Shown here: positions 1 to 12,557 of the stretch, in pieces
Layout of the letters: the number at the start of each line of letters is the position of its first letter
How positions within the stretch are numbered: position 1 is the first letter of the stretch
DNA from: Sclerotiophoma versabilis
Taxonomy: Eukaryota; Ascomycota; Dothideomycetes; Pleosporales; Didymellaceae
Length of the DNA: 64,000 nt
Reading direction: 5' to 3'
Assembly (NCBI GenBank): GCA_012274445.1
Contig: JAAROD010000076.1
Span: 806,001 to 870,000, forward strand
Made by a program: the position numbers and the translations under genes
Notes under the pieces: generated by a model
Databases searched by the model: none
What the model was told of the DNA's origin: nothing
The model's input: the letters and a program-made list of their open reading frames with translations, nothing else

Positions 1-867
1 CCAATCGAGGCGATCACTCGGTATCCGTACTCGTCAACTGATAACGATGATCCAAGGGTTGACGCGACAAGCAAAGGCAGGGTGTGAAGTAGAAAGATCC
101 GAGACCGTGCATGCACACACATGTCACGCGCTCTTGAACGTGTCACAGCATCAAGCAAGTAAGTGCAACGATAGTGTCATGGTGAGCTGAGGTGATACAG
201 CGTTGCTGCCTGTAAGTCTGGCGATAAAGGTTGTGGTGGTACACAGAGAACGTGTAGAAGGTCGGTGGATGCCATCCATGTCAATGTACATAGTGATGTC
301 AAATCCAAGGAGCATATGCTATTCTAGCTACATTATGTTGTTCGGTGATACGAGTGACATGCTATCGACTACCAGAAATTGAGTGTCTCCAATACAATGA
401 TGATTGGTTAGAGTTAATTTCCAGTGCAGCGACACATAATAGTCAGCCAACAAAGCTTACTGCAGGAGCAAGGACTTGTTACTCCGCAGCATCGTGTAAG
501 AAGTTTAAAATGCTATCCATTACTCCAAGTCATACTGAAGACGGTCGAGATGTCATCTGCTGTCGATGACGGTGGTGTGACACTGCGGTTATTGTGTACT
601 AGACAATCGCATGCAATTGTTCGAGCGTTCTGCCGCCAACGTGGCATTCCACGCGAACTGACGTCTTGCATCCGGGGAAGTGGGTGTCGGGGCGGAGAAA
701 GTAAGGTTTCCGGGAGTTGGTCTTGGCGGTACTGAGCGGTGTGAACATGCGGGTCGTGTGCATCAATGCGCTTTCGTGCCAGTCAGATATCGAGTCGCAT
801 TGTAGGGTCCGGTCTACGATGCGCAATTACTCCGATATATTTACTGTTTCCGCGAATAGGCTTGTTG
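1..867. other. Intergenic flank, no gene seen
   Basis: This stretch holds only short open frames without recognisable protein character. Part of it should be the 3' untranslated region of the leftward RTC1 gene, which ends at 868. Nothing else can be supported. Confidence 0.5.
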
Positions 868-3800
868 CTAGGTTGAAGATGCACTCGTTTGCGGACCGAT
901 CCCAGAAACCGGCGCAAGGACGCGAACCTTTTTACCATCCCCCTTGCGTCCACCACTCGGAGTCTGGCTCCGTTGCTGCTGACTGCCAGGTGAAGGAGGT
1001 TGGCTGCCACTCTCGCCGAACGTGCCACGTACCGCAGACACGGCTCTACTCTCACGTACTTTCCAGTCGTCACCCTTTTTCACCAACTTTGACCGCTCTT
1101 TCTCTGCTTTCTTGTGGAGCAAATCTTGTATTTTCTCTTCCCGGCGATTCCCTGAGACGCAGTCGCAGAGACAGCCTTGAGTGGGACAGGCGCCATCGGA
1201 AAGTGTGGCGTCAGCAAACCAAGTGGATAGACAATTGGTGTGACCGCCGTGGCCACAGAGGGAGCACCAAGTCCACAGGATTGCTGGCGTTGGTGCCCAC
1301 TTCTCTGGTACTGTTGGCGAGAAGTCGTCGCCAGCGTCTTCAGGTGCGATAGTACCCGTAGCAACTGAAGACGATCCTTTCCTTCTGTGGCCTTTTTCAT
1401 CCCGGTGCTTTGATTTTGACTTTCGCTTTGTATCAATGGGCTCAAATGCCGGGTATTTGCCCCAGCATATTGGACAAGGTGCTTGTGCACGCTTGCATGA
1501 CTCGCAGCGCATCTTGTCTTTCGGATTGTTGATTGGAGACTTGCAGCTAAGACACAACAGGCCAAGCTGAGTATCTTTTAATGCTTGTTCATAAACTGCA
1601 GGATACATGGGATATGCAAGTCGCCTGAGGGAAGCTGCCGAATTGAAGAGTGATAAGCTGTGCATCTGTGCATGATATGTATGTAGAATCGACTCGGCTT
1701 GGTATGGATTGATTCCTGTGGCTATCAGCTCACCTAATTGTTTTGATAATATCGCTTTAGCTTGTGTAGGTGTGAGGCCCAAAGCTGTAAAGGTGTCTGA
1801 GAATGCACTCAGAACTTCGGTGACATTGATATCTGAAGAATCAGATGGTGAATGTGTCTGAGGCAACAGCGGCATCAGCAGAAGCAGAAGCAACGACGGA
1901 AACTGTGCATCTGACAAAGTGTCTGTATGGAACTGAAGTACACTGTTGAGCAAGCCAACGACTGTAAATGCCGACGTGTTTTCGGCGTCAATTTGCAACG
2001 CTTGGAAGTCTGACAGTAACAGTTGGTTTTCTTTTGTTGGCACGGTCGACTGAGAAATGGTCTTGGTGATAACAGGCGATATCACAGGTGGCTTCGGAGC
2101 TTGTGGTGACTTTGGATCCTCGTATACTTCCGGTATGATCGTACCACTAGCTTCCATCTCGGCACTGTAAGTTGATAAGAACGAGGTGCCTTCGTGACTA
2201 CTCGCATATGCGGACGATTCTGAGCTGTCATGGCGCATGAGCTGATTTGTCCGTCGTAAAGCGTCCATCTCTTGAGTGGCTCTTTCAGTGCTATTTGGCG
2301 GCATAAGATGGCCGGCGCTGTCCTGACTCATAATCTCGTTGTCATGCCGAGCTTGAGATACTGCAGGGACAGGAATCGTATTTGCACCCTCTTTTGTAAC
2401 TAGGCTCATACTTTTCTCTTGGTCGGTATTAGATGTGCTCGTGGGCCTGCCGAAGCTGGATTTATTTGGAGCATGTTGCCAACTTGCGGACAATCCCTCC
2501 ATGCCACGAAGGTCGGAATTGATGCTTTCAAAGGAGCCTGACACTGAGCTTCCGTGTTGAGAGTCTGTAGACGCAGAAAACATAGTAAAGCTCTCGCCCG
2601 AATCATGACGCTCTAGCGGAGGGGGAACCACTGGGTTGTTCTTACGTGCAGACGCTGGGTTCAAGTCTAGAGGTATGCGTGGCGAGGCACGCCAGCTACC
2701 TGCAGCAGCTCGACGTTCTTCTAAACCCTCGGGGGAGTCGTACCAGTGCCCTCCATTGGACCTCGACTGTGCAGAGGCCGCGAGTGCTCGCCCGTTTTTT
2801 GTTTCAGGCACTCCCATAACCGATGGTGGGAGATCAATTCTGTCATCATGATCTGGATCAGGAAGCTCGGGCCTCCTTGGATCGGCAGAAACTGGCGCAG
2901 AAGTATTGACAGGTCGTGCAAGTGGCGTTGCCAGGTTCGATGTGCTTTCGACCGGCTTAGCAAGTGGCGATGCAGGACGTGCCTTATCAAGACTACCAAG
3001 GATCGCACGGACTGCCGGGTTCTGAGGCGCAGTCCAAGGTTTGTTGTGTGCATGCAACTGTCCAGAGGTATTGTTTGGATCCTCGAACTTGGCCTTCTTG
3101 TCTTTCAGCCGTAGGTTTCTGTGTAGCTCTGCACGACGTTTGGTTGCATTGGCCATAGCCGTACCAACCAAGGTCCAAGTCTGCGCAAGTCTATGATATG
3201 CAGCTCTTTGTGCGTACTCGGCATTCTGCTGGAAAGGTTGTTCAAGTTCCAAATACGACTCTAAGACAGGACGATCGGGTAATGATTGTGCCTTATATTT
3301 TTGAGCAAGGTATGCGAAGACTTGAACATTAACGGCACCTGGTAGGATGCCTCGGAATGCAAGCTGGTCCGGTTGGAATTGCTCGCTTTGTGTACTCATT
3401 GAGTCAGGCAGAAACATGACTTTGGGTGTAACGTCCGACGGAGGAGTGCTGCTGAATGACTTCGCTGATCTGTTGCTAGCGGTGCGGCCATGGTGACGCT
3501 TCATCGAGGAATTGAGAAAGCTCTCTTCGAAGCTGTTTTCTGCCGAACTGCGCAAGCTGCTCTTCTCAAGGCTACCGTGCTTCTCTGCAGGCGCACCAAG
3601 ATACATGTCATCATAGGAGAGACCTGTAGGGCGTCTTTGCCGTGATCGCTTCTGCGCAACGCCGCTTAATTCTCCATTCGGTGATATCGCAATTGCTTGC
3701 AGAGGCCGTCGCTCTGTGGTCTTTGGAGCATGATGAACATCATTCTGCTGAAAAATACCTTCTCTACCAACAGTCCAGAGAGTGTCACGTGTTTGCCAAA

Positions 3801-5194
3801 GCATATCTGATGGTGGACCTCGAAATTTGTTAATCTCCCTATACGGCAGATGTGGCCGTCGAAAGTCCCAAACGTGAATGACAGGATGATCACGGTCATA
3901 TGACGTTGCCACCTGTGTACACTGGAATGCGCCCTTGTCATGAAACTCGTCAGACCAATACGGTGGTCTCCATCTTGCCCTATGCACTGGGTAAGGCGTG
4001 GTCAGAACATAAGCAGCTTTTTGTCTTCGACCATCGACAGAAAAGTCCCAGATTTTCACGGTTCGATCAACACCAGCGCTGAGTAAATGTTTTCCATCGG
4101 GATGCCAATCAATGGAAGTGCAGGTCTTTTGGTCGTGTGCCGGAATCTTTTGTTTGGGCCCTTTGTTCTGACGGAAGTCCCAGCGTTGAATGATACCATT
4201 ATCCGTGCCAAAAGCGAACTCCATAGCATCAGTAGGAGACCACTGAACATCTCGGATACCACCACTAATGCCAGCAAATTGGTCTCGACTCGTGCAAGCA
4301 GCAGCGTCTCGACGCAGATCGCGTAAATCCCAGAGTCGAACGGTGGCGTCATGACTTGCAGAGAGTAGGAGGTGGCCTTGGTGTGGATTGAAGGCAAGTT
4401 TGTGGACTTGACGTGTATGCTCATGCAGTCTGACAAGCTCTACGCTGGCACGGTTTAAGTCGTACAGGATGACTTTGCCATTGGCGACAGCAGTGGCAAT
4501 ATACGAGCTGAATTGGCCATGGGACCACTTCACATCCTGAATTCCCAGGCCCTCACGTTGTCGTGCATGAGAGTCGGCATAGTTGAGCACAGCGGCTCGC
4601 AGGTTGGTCTCGTCGACAATTTTAGTGCCGTCGACACGTACTGTCTTGAGAATCTCTTTGCCAGCAAGCACCGCATGCGTTCTCTCCCGGTTGACGTCAA
4701 GAGCAGAAATGTCAAGGCCCGTCTTGTGTGTGGCATCAAGCGAGTAGCCAGTTCGAATGCTGCGTCATGGACTTAGTGTACGAAAATCAGACGGGAGGTG
4801 ACAGGTGCAGGGTAGGGCAGATGAGATGGGCTGGTGAGGCTGGTGAGGCTAGTGATTTGATTAGGAAGGAACGACAGGGAGGAGCCAGAAAACACACACC
4901 AGAACACACAGGCCGAGAACAAGTACAGCGATCTCGAACGGGCTGCAGATGAAGGTAGATGAGATAGAAATGGACCTACCCGAGCAGCTTCGGGACTAGT
5001 GGATTCACAGGCCCGCCATCCGGACGGTGATGTGCCTGCACGCTCGGAGGTCGCGAAGCATATGCCGCCGACTGCAAGGGCTGGGCAACGAAACGCTCAA
5101 AGTACGAACGCGACTTGACTTTTGGGGGCGGTGGCGGGGGCGCTGGAGGGATCGATGGCGAAGCAGTCGCTGAGATCCGTCGGTGGTCAGTCAT
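868..5194 (-). CDS. RTC1: RTC1/SEA2 (WDR24 homologue), SEA complex WD40-RING protein
   Basis: This is the SEA-complex subunit Rtc1/Sea2, homologue of WDR24 in GATOR2, which acts at the vacuole membrane upstream of TORC1 in amino-acid signalling. My model has two exons, 5194..4980 and 4759..868 (1368 aa), joined by a 220 bp intron with a GTAGGT donor and a GCAG acceptor. Exon 1 supplies a proline-rich N-terminus. The junction restores the family segment containing GLDISALDV and AVLAGKEILKTVRV. WD40 repeats lie at about residues 120-430, for example LLSASHDATVRLWD and HLLSAGVDRTVKIWD. A long low-complexity middle follows. A C-terminal RING-like cysteine/histidine cluster lies at about 1163-1295 (CLSCKSP, CESCKRA, CPICW, CSLCGHGGH). 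The frame opening at 4671 starts at GTG, so the ATG at 5194 is preferred. The family call is firm; exon 1 is less certain. Confidence 0.88.
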
Positions 5195-5348
5195 GTGTAC
5201 GTGTTGGGGTGGAACATGCTGGCGCGCAGGGTGGTGGAGGCAATACTGCTGCGGGCGGTGAGCGGCAAAAGTGATGGTAGCACACGTGGGCAAAGCAAAA
5301 GCAGCGAAAGCAGCCCACGATACTGTGCTTGCAGTGACAGCAGAGAGG

Positions 5349-5372
5349 CAGACGCAGACGCAGACGCAGACG
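5349..5372. repeat. (CAGACG)4 hexamer repeat
   Basis: Four perfect copies of CAGACG lie 155 bp upstream of the RTC1 start codon. A similar array lies just upstream of the HET gene, near 22734. Confidence 0.9.
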
Positions 5373-5490
5373 CCGCAGTGAGCAGATGGAGCCGCGGCAG
5401 TGGGCAAGCGGCGCAGCGGGTGTGATACAGGTGCGCCAACATGGGGTCGCGCAGTTGCAGCGACCTGCAGCCCTCAAACGCGTCCCTGAT

Positions 5491-5530
5491 GCACCAGCGC
5501 CCACCAGCGCCCACCAGCGCCCACCAGCGC
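5491..5530. repeat. 10-bp tandem repeat, 4 copies
   Basis: Four 10-bp units of CCACCAGCGC, the first with one substitution, lie in the shared promoter. Confidence 0.9.
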
Positions 5531-5784
5531 GCAGTTCTAGACCCGAATCCACCATGGCGTGCCAAGAAGAATCCACACTTCTTGACGATGCGCCACCATT
5601 ATCGGACTCGCCCAGCTACCGTCCGCACGGACATGGTACCTTCAGCGAAGTATGGCGTACTTGTCAGGTCGTAGACTGTAGCACCTCTCTCCCACCTCGC
5701 CTCGTCCCTAACGTCCTTCCATAATATTGCTGCCACCACCGAGAGCCTCGCACAGGATCTCGCGCCGTGGAGAGCAGTTGCATC

Positions 5785-8700
5785 ATGCCCACCGTGCTGC
5801 CATACGGCGATCCGGACGACCGTCAGCCGCGCTGGAAGCACGCTTCCACACTGCACAATGCCCTCACCGTCCTCCAATATGCCTACCCGCTGTTCATGCT
5901 GGTCTTTTTTCTGGCCGCCTTCACCATCCGCAGCATAGCAGCATCAAAGTCCAACACCAACATCGCCAAACCTACCACGACCGGCCCTGGAGGCAAGCCG
6001 CTGCCCGCAACCGACCCCACCCGCAACTTTATCAAGAGGACCGTCCACGACGATGTCACGCCCATGCAGAAGAGACTGTTCGAATGGCTTTCTCTGGCTG
6101 TTGCCTTGACCTTCTTTGGAAACTCAGTCCTTGTCATTTCGCAGGCACTCGCCAAGCAGAGCGAGAGCTGGTGGTGTGGACAGTCAGTAGTGGTATGTAT
6201 TGCTGCGAAGACGGCGCAGGCTAGGTAGTTGACGCTGACTCGAATTCTATCAGATCTACCTCGTAGGCTCGTTCTTCGTCTACAGCCTTTTTCTCATCTC
6301 GCTCCTCGACTCAAAACCCTCCCCGACCGCCGCTCACCTCTCGACTTGGTCAGTAGGCCTCGTTCTCGAATCCCTCCTTGTCGCCCTCTCGCTTGCTCTC
6401 TACACACACGCCCACTACCAACCGACTGTCGGCCAGCCCGAGCACCCCAAGCTTCGGTTCTACATGACCGAGTGGGAAGCTGCCGAGGTTGCCATCGATC
6501 TGCTGCGTATTGTCTTGCTTCTCGCCCTCCTCGCCTTCTACGTTGTGTTTGTCGTGTTTCCCCAGACAAAGAAGACTCAAGAGGCGGGCAGCTCGAGCGA
6601 GACCACATCGCTTCTGGCCAACGGCACTGATCGCGCAGAAAACGGTCAAGCGAACGGAGCGAACGGAGCGAACGGAGCGAACGGGAACGTATCTTACGGC
6701 TCAGTGCATCCGGTCGGTGGCAAGCATCAACATACCGAGGGCGCACCGCCTGCCTGGAGCAGACCCACTGGCGCACCGACTCGCAGCTGGTGGGAGTACA
6801 TCAAGGGCTATGGCGTCTTTTTCCCATACCTCTGGCCATCCAAGGACCGCAGACTGCAGATTATAGTGGTTGTGTGCTTTGTGCTTGTCATGGCGCAGCG
6901 TGTCATCAATCTGCTTGTCCCCGATCAGCTGGGTCACATCGTGGATCGCCTCGAGCACCGGGTCCCCGGTAGCCCATGGTCCGCCATCTGCCTATTCATT
7001 GCGTTCCGCTTCCTACAAGGAACCAATGGCGTGCTTGGAGCAGCACGATCTGCGTTGTGGATTCCCGTGTCACAATATTCCTACCGCGAACTATCCGTTG
7101 CGGCATTCGAGCACGTGCACAGTCTTAGCCTGGATTTTCACCTCGGCAAGAAGACAGGTGAGGTGCTCTCGGCGCTTGGAAAGGGAAGCTCCATCAACAC
7201 TTTTCTTGAGCAGGTGACGTTCTCAGTGGTACCCATGCTGCTGGATCTGGGCGCTGCTATTGGCTACTTCTTAGTCAAGTATGATGCGTATTATGCGCTA
7301 GTTCTTGCCATCGTGACGTTCTGGTACATCTATCTGACTATTCGAATGGCGCAGTGGCGTGCTGAGATTCGTCGTGAGATGGTGAACGCTGATCGCGAAG
7401 AGGATGCTGTCAAGTAAGTTGTTTTCTAACAGCACTCACTACGTCATGCTAACAGCAACAGGAATGACTCCATGGTTTCCTACGAAACAGTCAAGTACTT
7501 CAATGCCGAAGCTTACGAATTCAACCGCTACCGTGAAGCCGTCAAGAAGTACCAGGATGCCGAGTGGAAAGTTCTGTTGTCCTTGAACATCATGAACATA
7601 ACGCAAAACATGGTGTTTATGCTCGGCCTTCTAGTGACATGCTTCATTGCGGCCTATCAGGTCACCACAGGGGTGATCAGTCGCGGAAAATTTGTCGCCT
7701 TGATTGTATTCATGGGTCAGCTGCAAAGCCCGCTCAACTTCTTCGGCACTTTCTACAGAATGATCCAGTCTGCAATGATCAACTCTGAGCGTATGCTCGA
7801 GCTATTCAAGGAGACAGCGACAGTCGTCGACAAGGAGGGTGCTAGTGAGTTGCCTTCCTGCAACGGCGATCTGAAGTTCAAGGACGTGCATTTCTCGTAC
7901 GACAACCGTAAAGCTGCCTTAACTGGCCTCGACTTCCACTGTCCGCCGGGCACTACGACAGCGTTTGTTGGAGAATCAGGTGGCGGCAAATCTACAGTGT
8001 TCCGACTTCTCTACCGTTTCTACAACACCGAGTCTGGGAGCATTCAGGTCGACGGCAACGATGTCGCAGATCTCACCATTGACTCAGTACGCCGCCACAT
8101 CGGTGTGGTTCCTCAGGATACCGTTCTTTTCAACGAGACATTGATGTACAATCTCAAATACGCTAATCCTGAAGCTACCGACGAACAAGTCTACGAAGCC
8201 TGCAGGGCCGCCAGTATCCACGACAAAATTCTCACCTTCCCGGACAAGTACGAGACTAAGGTTGGAGAGCGTGGACTTCGTCTGTCTGGTGGCGAGAAGC
8301 AGCGTGTTGCTATTGCTCGTACCATTCTGAAGAACCCTAGGATCATTATGCTTGACGAAGCAACTGCTGCGCTAGACACAGAGACAGAGCAACACATCCA
8401 GGAGGCTTTTGCGACCCTGGCGCATGGACGCACCATGCTCATCATCGCCCACCGACTCAGTACCATCACTCATGCCGATCAGATTCTAGTTTTGAACAAG
8501 GGAAAGGTGCAAGAGCGGGGAACACACGAGGAGCTTCTCGAGCGCAACGGCCACTATGCCGCAATGTGGAAAAAGCAGATTCGGGCTCAGCGAGCGGCTG
8601 AGCAGGCCAAGGTACTCAAGGACAAGGCTGACCGTCTCCGCCGACAGTCAAAAGATGCATCGATCGACAACGACGGCAGCAGTAGCCACTCCAGTTCCGA

Positions 8701-8791
8701 AGATGAAAAGTCCAAGAAACAGCGCAGCAACAACCAGCTATCCGGCTCCTATCGTGATGAAGCCCCTCCGAAACCACATGGGCATCCCTAG
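5785..8791 (+). CDS. Hmt1-type vacuolar half-size ABC transporter (ABCB family)
   Basis: This is an ABC exporter of the heavy-metal-tolerance (Hmt1) type, which in fission yeast pumps phytochelatin-type conjugates into the vacuole. Exons are 5785..6192, 6254..7413 and 7462..8791 (965 aa). The ATG at 5785 is used because the in-frame codon at 5767 is GTG. The N-terminal 240 residues carry about five membrane segments, the extra domain typical of Hmt1. A linker with four 9-bp repeats (Ala-Asn-Gly) comes next. Then come the six-helix ABC membrane domain and the nucleotide-binding domain, with Walker A GESGGGKST near 692, signature LSGGEKQ near 797, Walker B IIMLDEATAALD near 817 and H-loop IAHRLST. 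The C-terminus is a charged, serine-rich tail. Both introns are short with good GTATGT and GTAAGT donors. The substrate is inferred from the family. Confidence 0.92.
6650..6685 (+). repeat. Coding 9-bp minisatellite, 4 copies
   Basis: Four copies of GCGAACGGA, the last with one change, encode repeated Ala-Asn-Gly in the cytosolic linker of the ABC transporter. The period is a multiple of three, so copy-number change keeps the frame. Confidence 0.9.
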
Positions 8792-10902
8792 GTTTACCAA
8801 CTATCGCGGGTGCATCAAGTAAATTGAAACGAAGATTGGAAATATTGATCGACTTCAGGAGTATGATCTGCATCAACATTGCGCAAAGTTATTCTTCTCA
8901 CAAATCAAAACATAAGACTGAAGAGGAGAACTACGACCGTCTGAGTCGTGGGCTGTTCTTGCACATCAGTTAAGGACTCGCTTTCGACGACACATACGTT
9001 TCCACTTGTATACCGATACAACACCTGTATGGACCAAGTACAGCGCGACCATCACGGCGGACCCTTTGATATTGGATTTCTACGGAGTTTTGGCAGAGCG
9101 AGTAATGTACAAACAGGTGGGCGGTAATTTGTCGCTTTTCATCAAAAGCAAGAACGACAAGACGTTGAAACAACGGCTGCAGGGCTGGCAGGCCATATGC
9201 GTATTGGCAAGCTTGGAGTATAGCCGGGTCGCGGTATGTTGCATAGGAAGTTGAACGGGCATGGGAGGTCTTTTGCATAGAGCATTCTTGCGAACACTTG
9301 TATGTTATCATTATTATGGGATAGATCTTATCAATTGATGACTCTGAGCTGTGCACGATGATTGGTAAACGTGGAGTAGTGGGTACAAGCTACTAGCTAT
9401 CCTTACACGTTTCGAGTTCACATCCACATTGACGCAGGTGGCGCCTCAGGAATTCCCACGAGGCGCACGCTTACAAACGTCAAATGTCTTGGAGTACCGT
9501 ACCTTGTACCCTGATACTTGTCAAATATTGAACTCGCCTTGCCCTCCCAAAAAAAAAAATTCATACGGTGATTTGTCGCTTTCTTTTTTTTTTTTTTTTT
9601 TTTTTAGATACCTCTGACCACATAATTTACGCTGACATGTCATCTCGCATCTCGCAGCTGCCGTGTTCAAGCATGCAGCCGTCAGCAATTCCCACAGCCG
9701 GGCGGGCATCCCGACACACTGGGCAAAGCAAGCAAGCGAGCGAGCGAGCGAGCGAAGCGATCAAGATTAAACCTCCGCAACCCAAGGGGATGGTAAACAC
9801 AGCAATAGTTCACAGGCACTCTGCATGATCAGCTGTAGAGAGTGTAGATCGCATCGTTTGCAGCGACGAAACGGGAGGAAAGGGAGTGATGAACATTTCC
9901 CAAAGCCCTTTTTTGTTTTATTCTTTCCCTTTGTTCTTCACTCCTTTCCCTCGACCTTTGTTTCCCCCCGGTACATGCCACCGCCCACTGCGCCGAACGG
10001 GGTGCGCAGCCGCAGCCGCGCGCTGTGCGCGGAAAGCTGCGCGGAGACAAGCTCGCAACGCCGAGCTGGTCATTCTTCGGCGAGTGGCCGTGCTGGGAAC
10101 CGCTCTTGTCTGCACACCGCGTGTTCCAACTTGTCTAATCCCCTCAAGAGCAGACGAACAATAGCGTCGCCGTGCGCAGACAAGGGCCTGTTAAGTTTTT
10201 GAAACCGGGACGTGTGTCTACAGCGCTCGAGCTACACTCGACGTGTGCGTTTTTATTATTATTTTTTTCTTTCTTTCCCTTCTCCCTCCCCACAAGAACC
10301 AGGACACGGGGAACGGTGCAAAAAGTGCGGTTTTTAAACCCTCTTCAACTCTAATTATCCGGACGGGCGGGCGTGGGCTTCTCGCCGCAGTATCTCCGGG
10401 CGTACCGTAGCTATCACTTTCCTCCTGGCAAGTACCGTGTGATAGTCGCCCTCACTACGTGTGACGCTAGTGGGATGAGCTACAGGCATAACCGCATCCG
10501 GATCTGCTCGTCTTGCCTTACTACCCACACCAGCCTCGCTGTGCAGAAGCTCTGTGCGAAAATCCACGCCCTTTTTCTTTTCTATTCGCCCCTTGCTTAC
10601 AATCAACTTCTTTGAGGCGGTGGAAGCGCACTGAACGGTCTGAGCCGCGAAGCTGGACATTGCGGCGCTGGAACGGCTCGGCCTGCAGGGCCAGGCGGGG
10701 GCGCGAAGGGTGGAAGGGAAGGGGAGTGGGTATTTCTCGAGGTTAGAGTGAGTAGTTGTTTCCGTGCTATGTTCTTCTGTCCGAGTTGGAAGGGGGGAAG
10801 CAGGGTTTTTGTGAGCTTGTGGCTGATATCGATCCTAGGAAGGTTTTGAAGTTCAGGAAGGGTGCGCCGAAAGAGGAAGAGGAGGAGGAGGATAAGTCAG
10901 AA
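8792..10902. other. Long intergenic region with homopolymer and tetranucleotide tracts
   Basis: About 2.1 kb without a convincing gene. It holds an A run near 9549-9559, a run of 22 T at 9584-9605, a GAGC tetranucleotide tract near 9735-9754 and several pyrimidine-rich stretches typical of fungal promoters. On the minus strand an ATG at 10660 opens 21 codons before a plausible GTAAGC donor. It could be the first exon of a small gene, but I found no matching downstream exon. Confidence 0.5.
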
Positions 10903-12267
10903 ATGGAAATGGATATTGAAACGCAGCCTGCGGGCATTGATGTTGTAAGTTGGAGTCTGATGTTTGTCTTTGTTTTTCGTCGCTCAGTTGTACCTTTTTT
11001 TTTTTTTTTTTAATGGCTTCGTGACTTTGTCTTTGTGGTTTTTGCGGCAGCCATATCCTGCCATCTTTCAATCTCCTTGCAAGATGTTGTTCTTGGCGTC
11101 ATTCTACACTGTTCTTGTATTTTACAGAGGCAAGGCCGGGAGCCGATTAACAAAACACACTCTGAGCTTTATACAGAGCATCTTACATCAGCTAACCGCC
11201 GATAGGACTCGGAGTACGACAACTACATTGAAGACGATGACAATGATGCAGACCGCATGTCGTACGCCTCGACCGGCGGCTGCTCAATAGCGTCCAAGGT
11301 AACCTCGTACCGGTATGAAAACGGGCGGCGGTACCACTCCTATCGAGACGGAACCTACTACGCGCCCAACGATGAAATGTACTCCAGCTACGAAACCATT
11401 GTGCACCACCTCTGGCTCCTGACCCTGCACGACCAACTCTTCCTAGCACCCATCAAAGACCCACAGAGAATCCTCGACATTGGCACCGGAACCGGGCTCT
11501 GGGCAATCGACATGGCCGACTACTTCCCCAGCGCAGAAATCACAGCCACAGACCTAAGCCCGATCCACCCAGCCAACGCGCCGCCAAACCTGACATTTGA
11601 AATCGACGACGCAAACTCGACCTTTACCTACCCAGCCGACCACTTCGACATGATCCACATCCGCGGGCTGACGGGGTGCATCAAATCGTGGCCAACGCTG
11701 TACGCACAGTGTCTGACCGCGCTCAAACCAGGCGGCTGGCTCGAGCACCTCGAGTTCAGCGTCGAGACCAGCGCGTCCAAAACCAGCAGCCACTACGCGG
11801 ACCAGATCCTGACTGCGTTTTCGCAGTCGGTGCTTAATGCCGGCGAGCACAAGACGGGCATGTCGTTTGATGTGATAAATTTCATGCATCGCACGCTCGC
11901 AGCGCCCGAGTCTGGGTTCGTCGATGTGCATACGCAGACGTTCATCTGGCCGATTGGGCCGTGGCCGAAGGATGCGTATTTGAAGGATTTGGGTAGGTGG
12001 GGGGAGCGGAATTGGTGCGATGGGATTGAGGGGTGGGTTATGGCGCTGTATACGAGGCTGTTGGGGTGGACGTATGAGGAGGTCAAGGCGTTTGTGAAGG
12101 ATTTCCAGGGAGTGATCAAGGATCGACGGGGCAGGCTGTGGCAGGAGGTCAGGGTTGTGTATGCGAGGAAACCATTTGAGGGTGAAGTGGTGGATAGGAA
12201 GGAGGGGTCGGGAACTGCGAGGGGAGGAGATCAAGGTGACGGAATGATGGACACAGACGACAAGTGA
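10903..12267 (+). CDS. LaeA-like SAM-dependent methyltransferase
   Basis: This is a class I SAM-dependent methyltransferase of the LaeA/UMTA-like family. These are fungal proteins often linked to regulation of secondary metabolism and development, though most members have no known substrate. The model is exon 10903..10944, a 261 bp intron with a GTAAGT donor and a GATAG acceptor preceded by AGCTAAC, and exon 11206..12267 (367 aa). The join adds an acidic N-terminus before the family block YRYENGRRYHSYRDG. SAM motif I is ILDIGTGTGLWAIDM at about residue 99. Later blocks are ITATDLSPI and LKPGGWLEHLEF. The ATG at 11257 is an alternative start, giving a protein 31 residues shorter and lacking the acidic leader. 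No biosynthetic cluster surrounds the gene. Confidence 0.82.
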
Positions 12268-12557
12268 TGATACCCTGAAATCGAATTTTGACAGTCATGG
12301 ACACTGCAACACGCTACCGTGTCCCAGACAGAAGATGAATGCAGCTTGAGTGGTCATGTTGATTATCATATTCACGTTGATGCTCGTTAAAGTACTATAG
12401 GTGGTCCTGTGTAACTGGTGGCTCATTGGCCGTGCACGGGGCGGCAGCGAATAGTAGGCCTTTACGTCTGTCCTGCATCGTTTCGCGCGCTGTCGAGTGC
12501 AAGCTCGATGCGCAGATTGCTCTCCAAGGTCATGTGCACATCGTTGCTGGTCGAGTG

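Larger units (their letters stand above)
5195..5784. promoter_or_regulatory. Divergent promoter region RTC1 / Hmt1-type transporter
   Basis: These 590 bp separate the start codons of two head-to-head genes and must hold both promoters. The region contains two short tandem repeats, listed separately. No TATA box is clear enough to call. Confidence 0.5.

Noticed and set aside
8970..9356. 128-codon minus-strand open frame in the 8.8-10.9 kb interval
   Set aside because: Composition is not protein-like, there is no motif, and overlapping frames occur on the other strand.
10903..12267. LaeA-like gene as marker of a secondary-metabolite cluster
   Set aside because: No PKS, NRPS, terpene synthase or dedicated transporter lies nearby; the neighbours are housekeeping genes.
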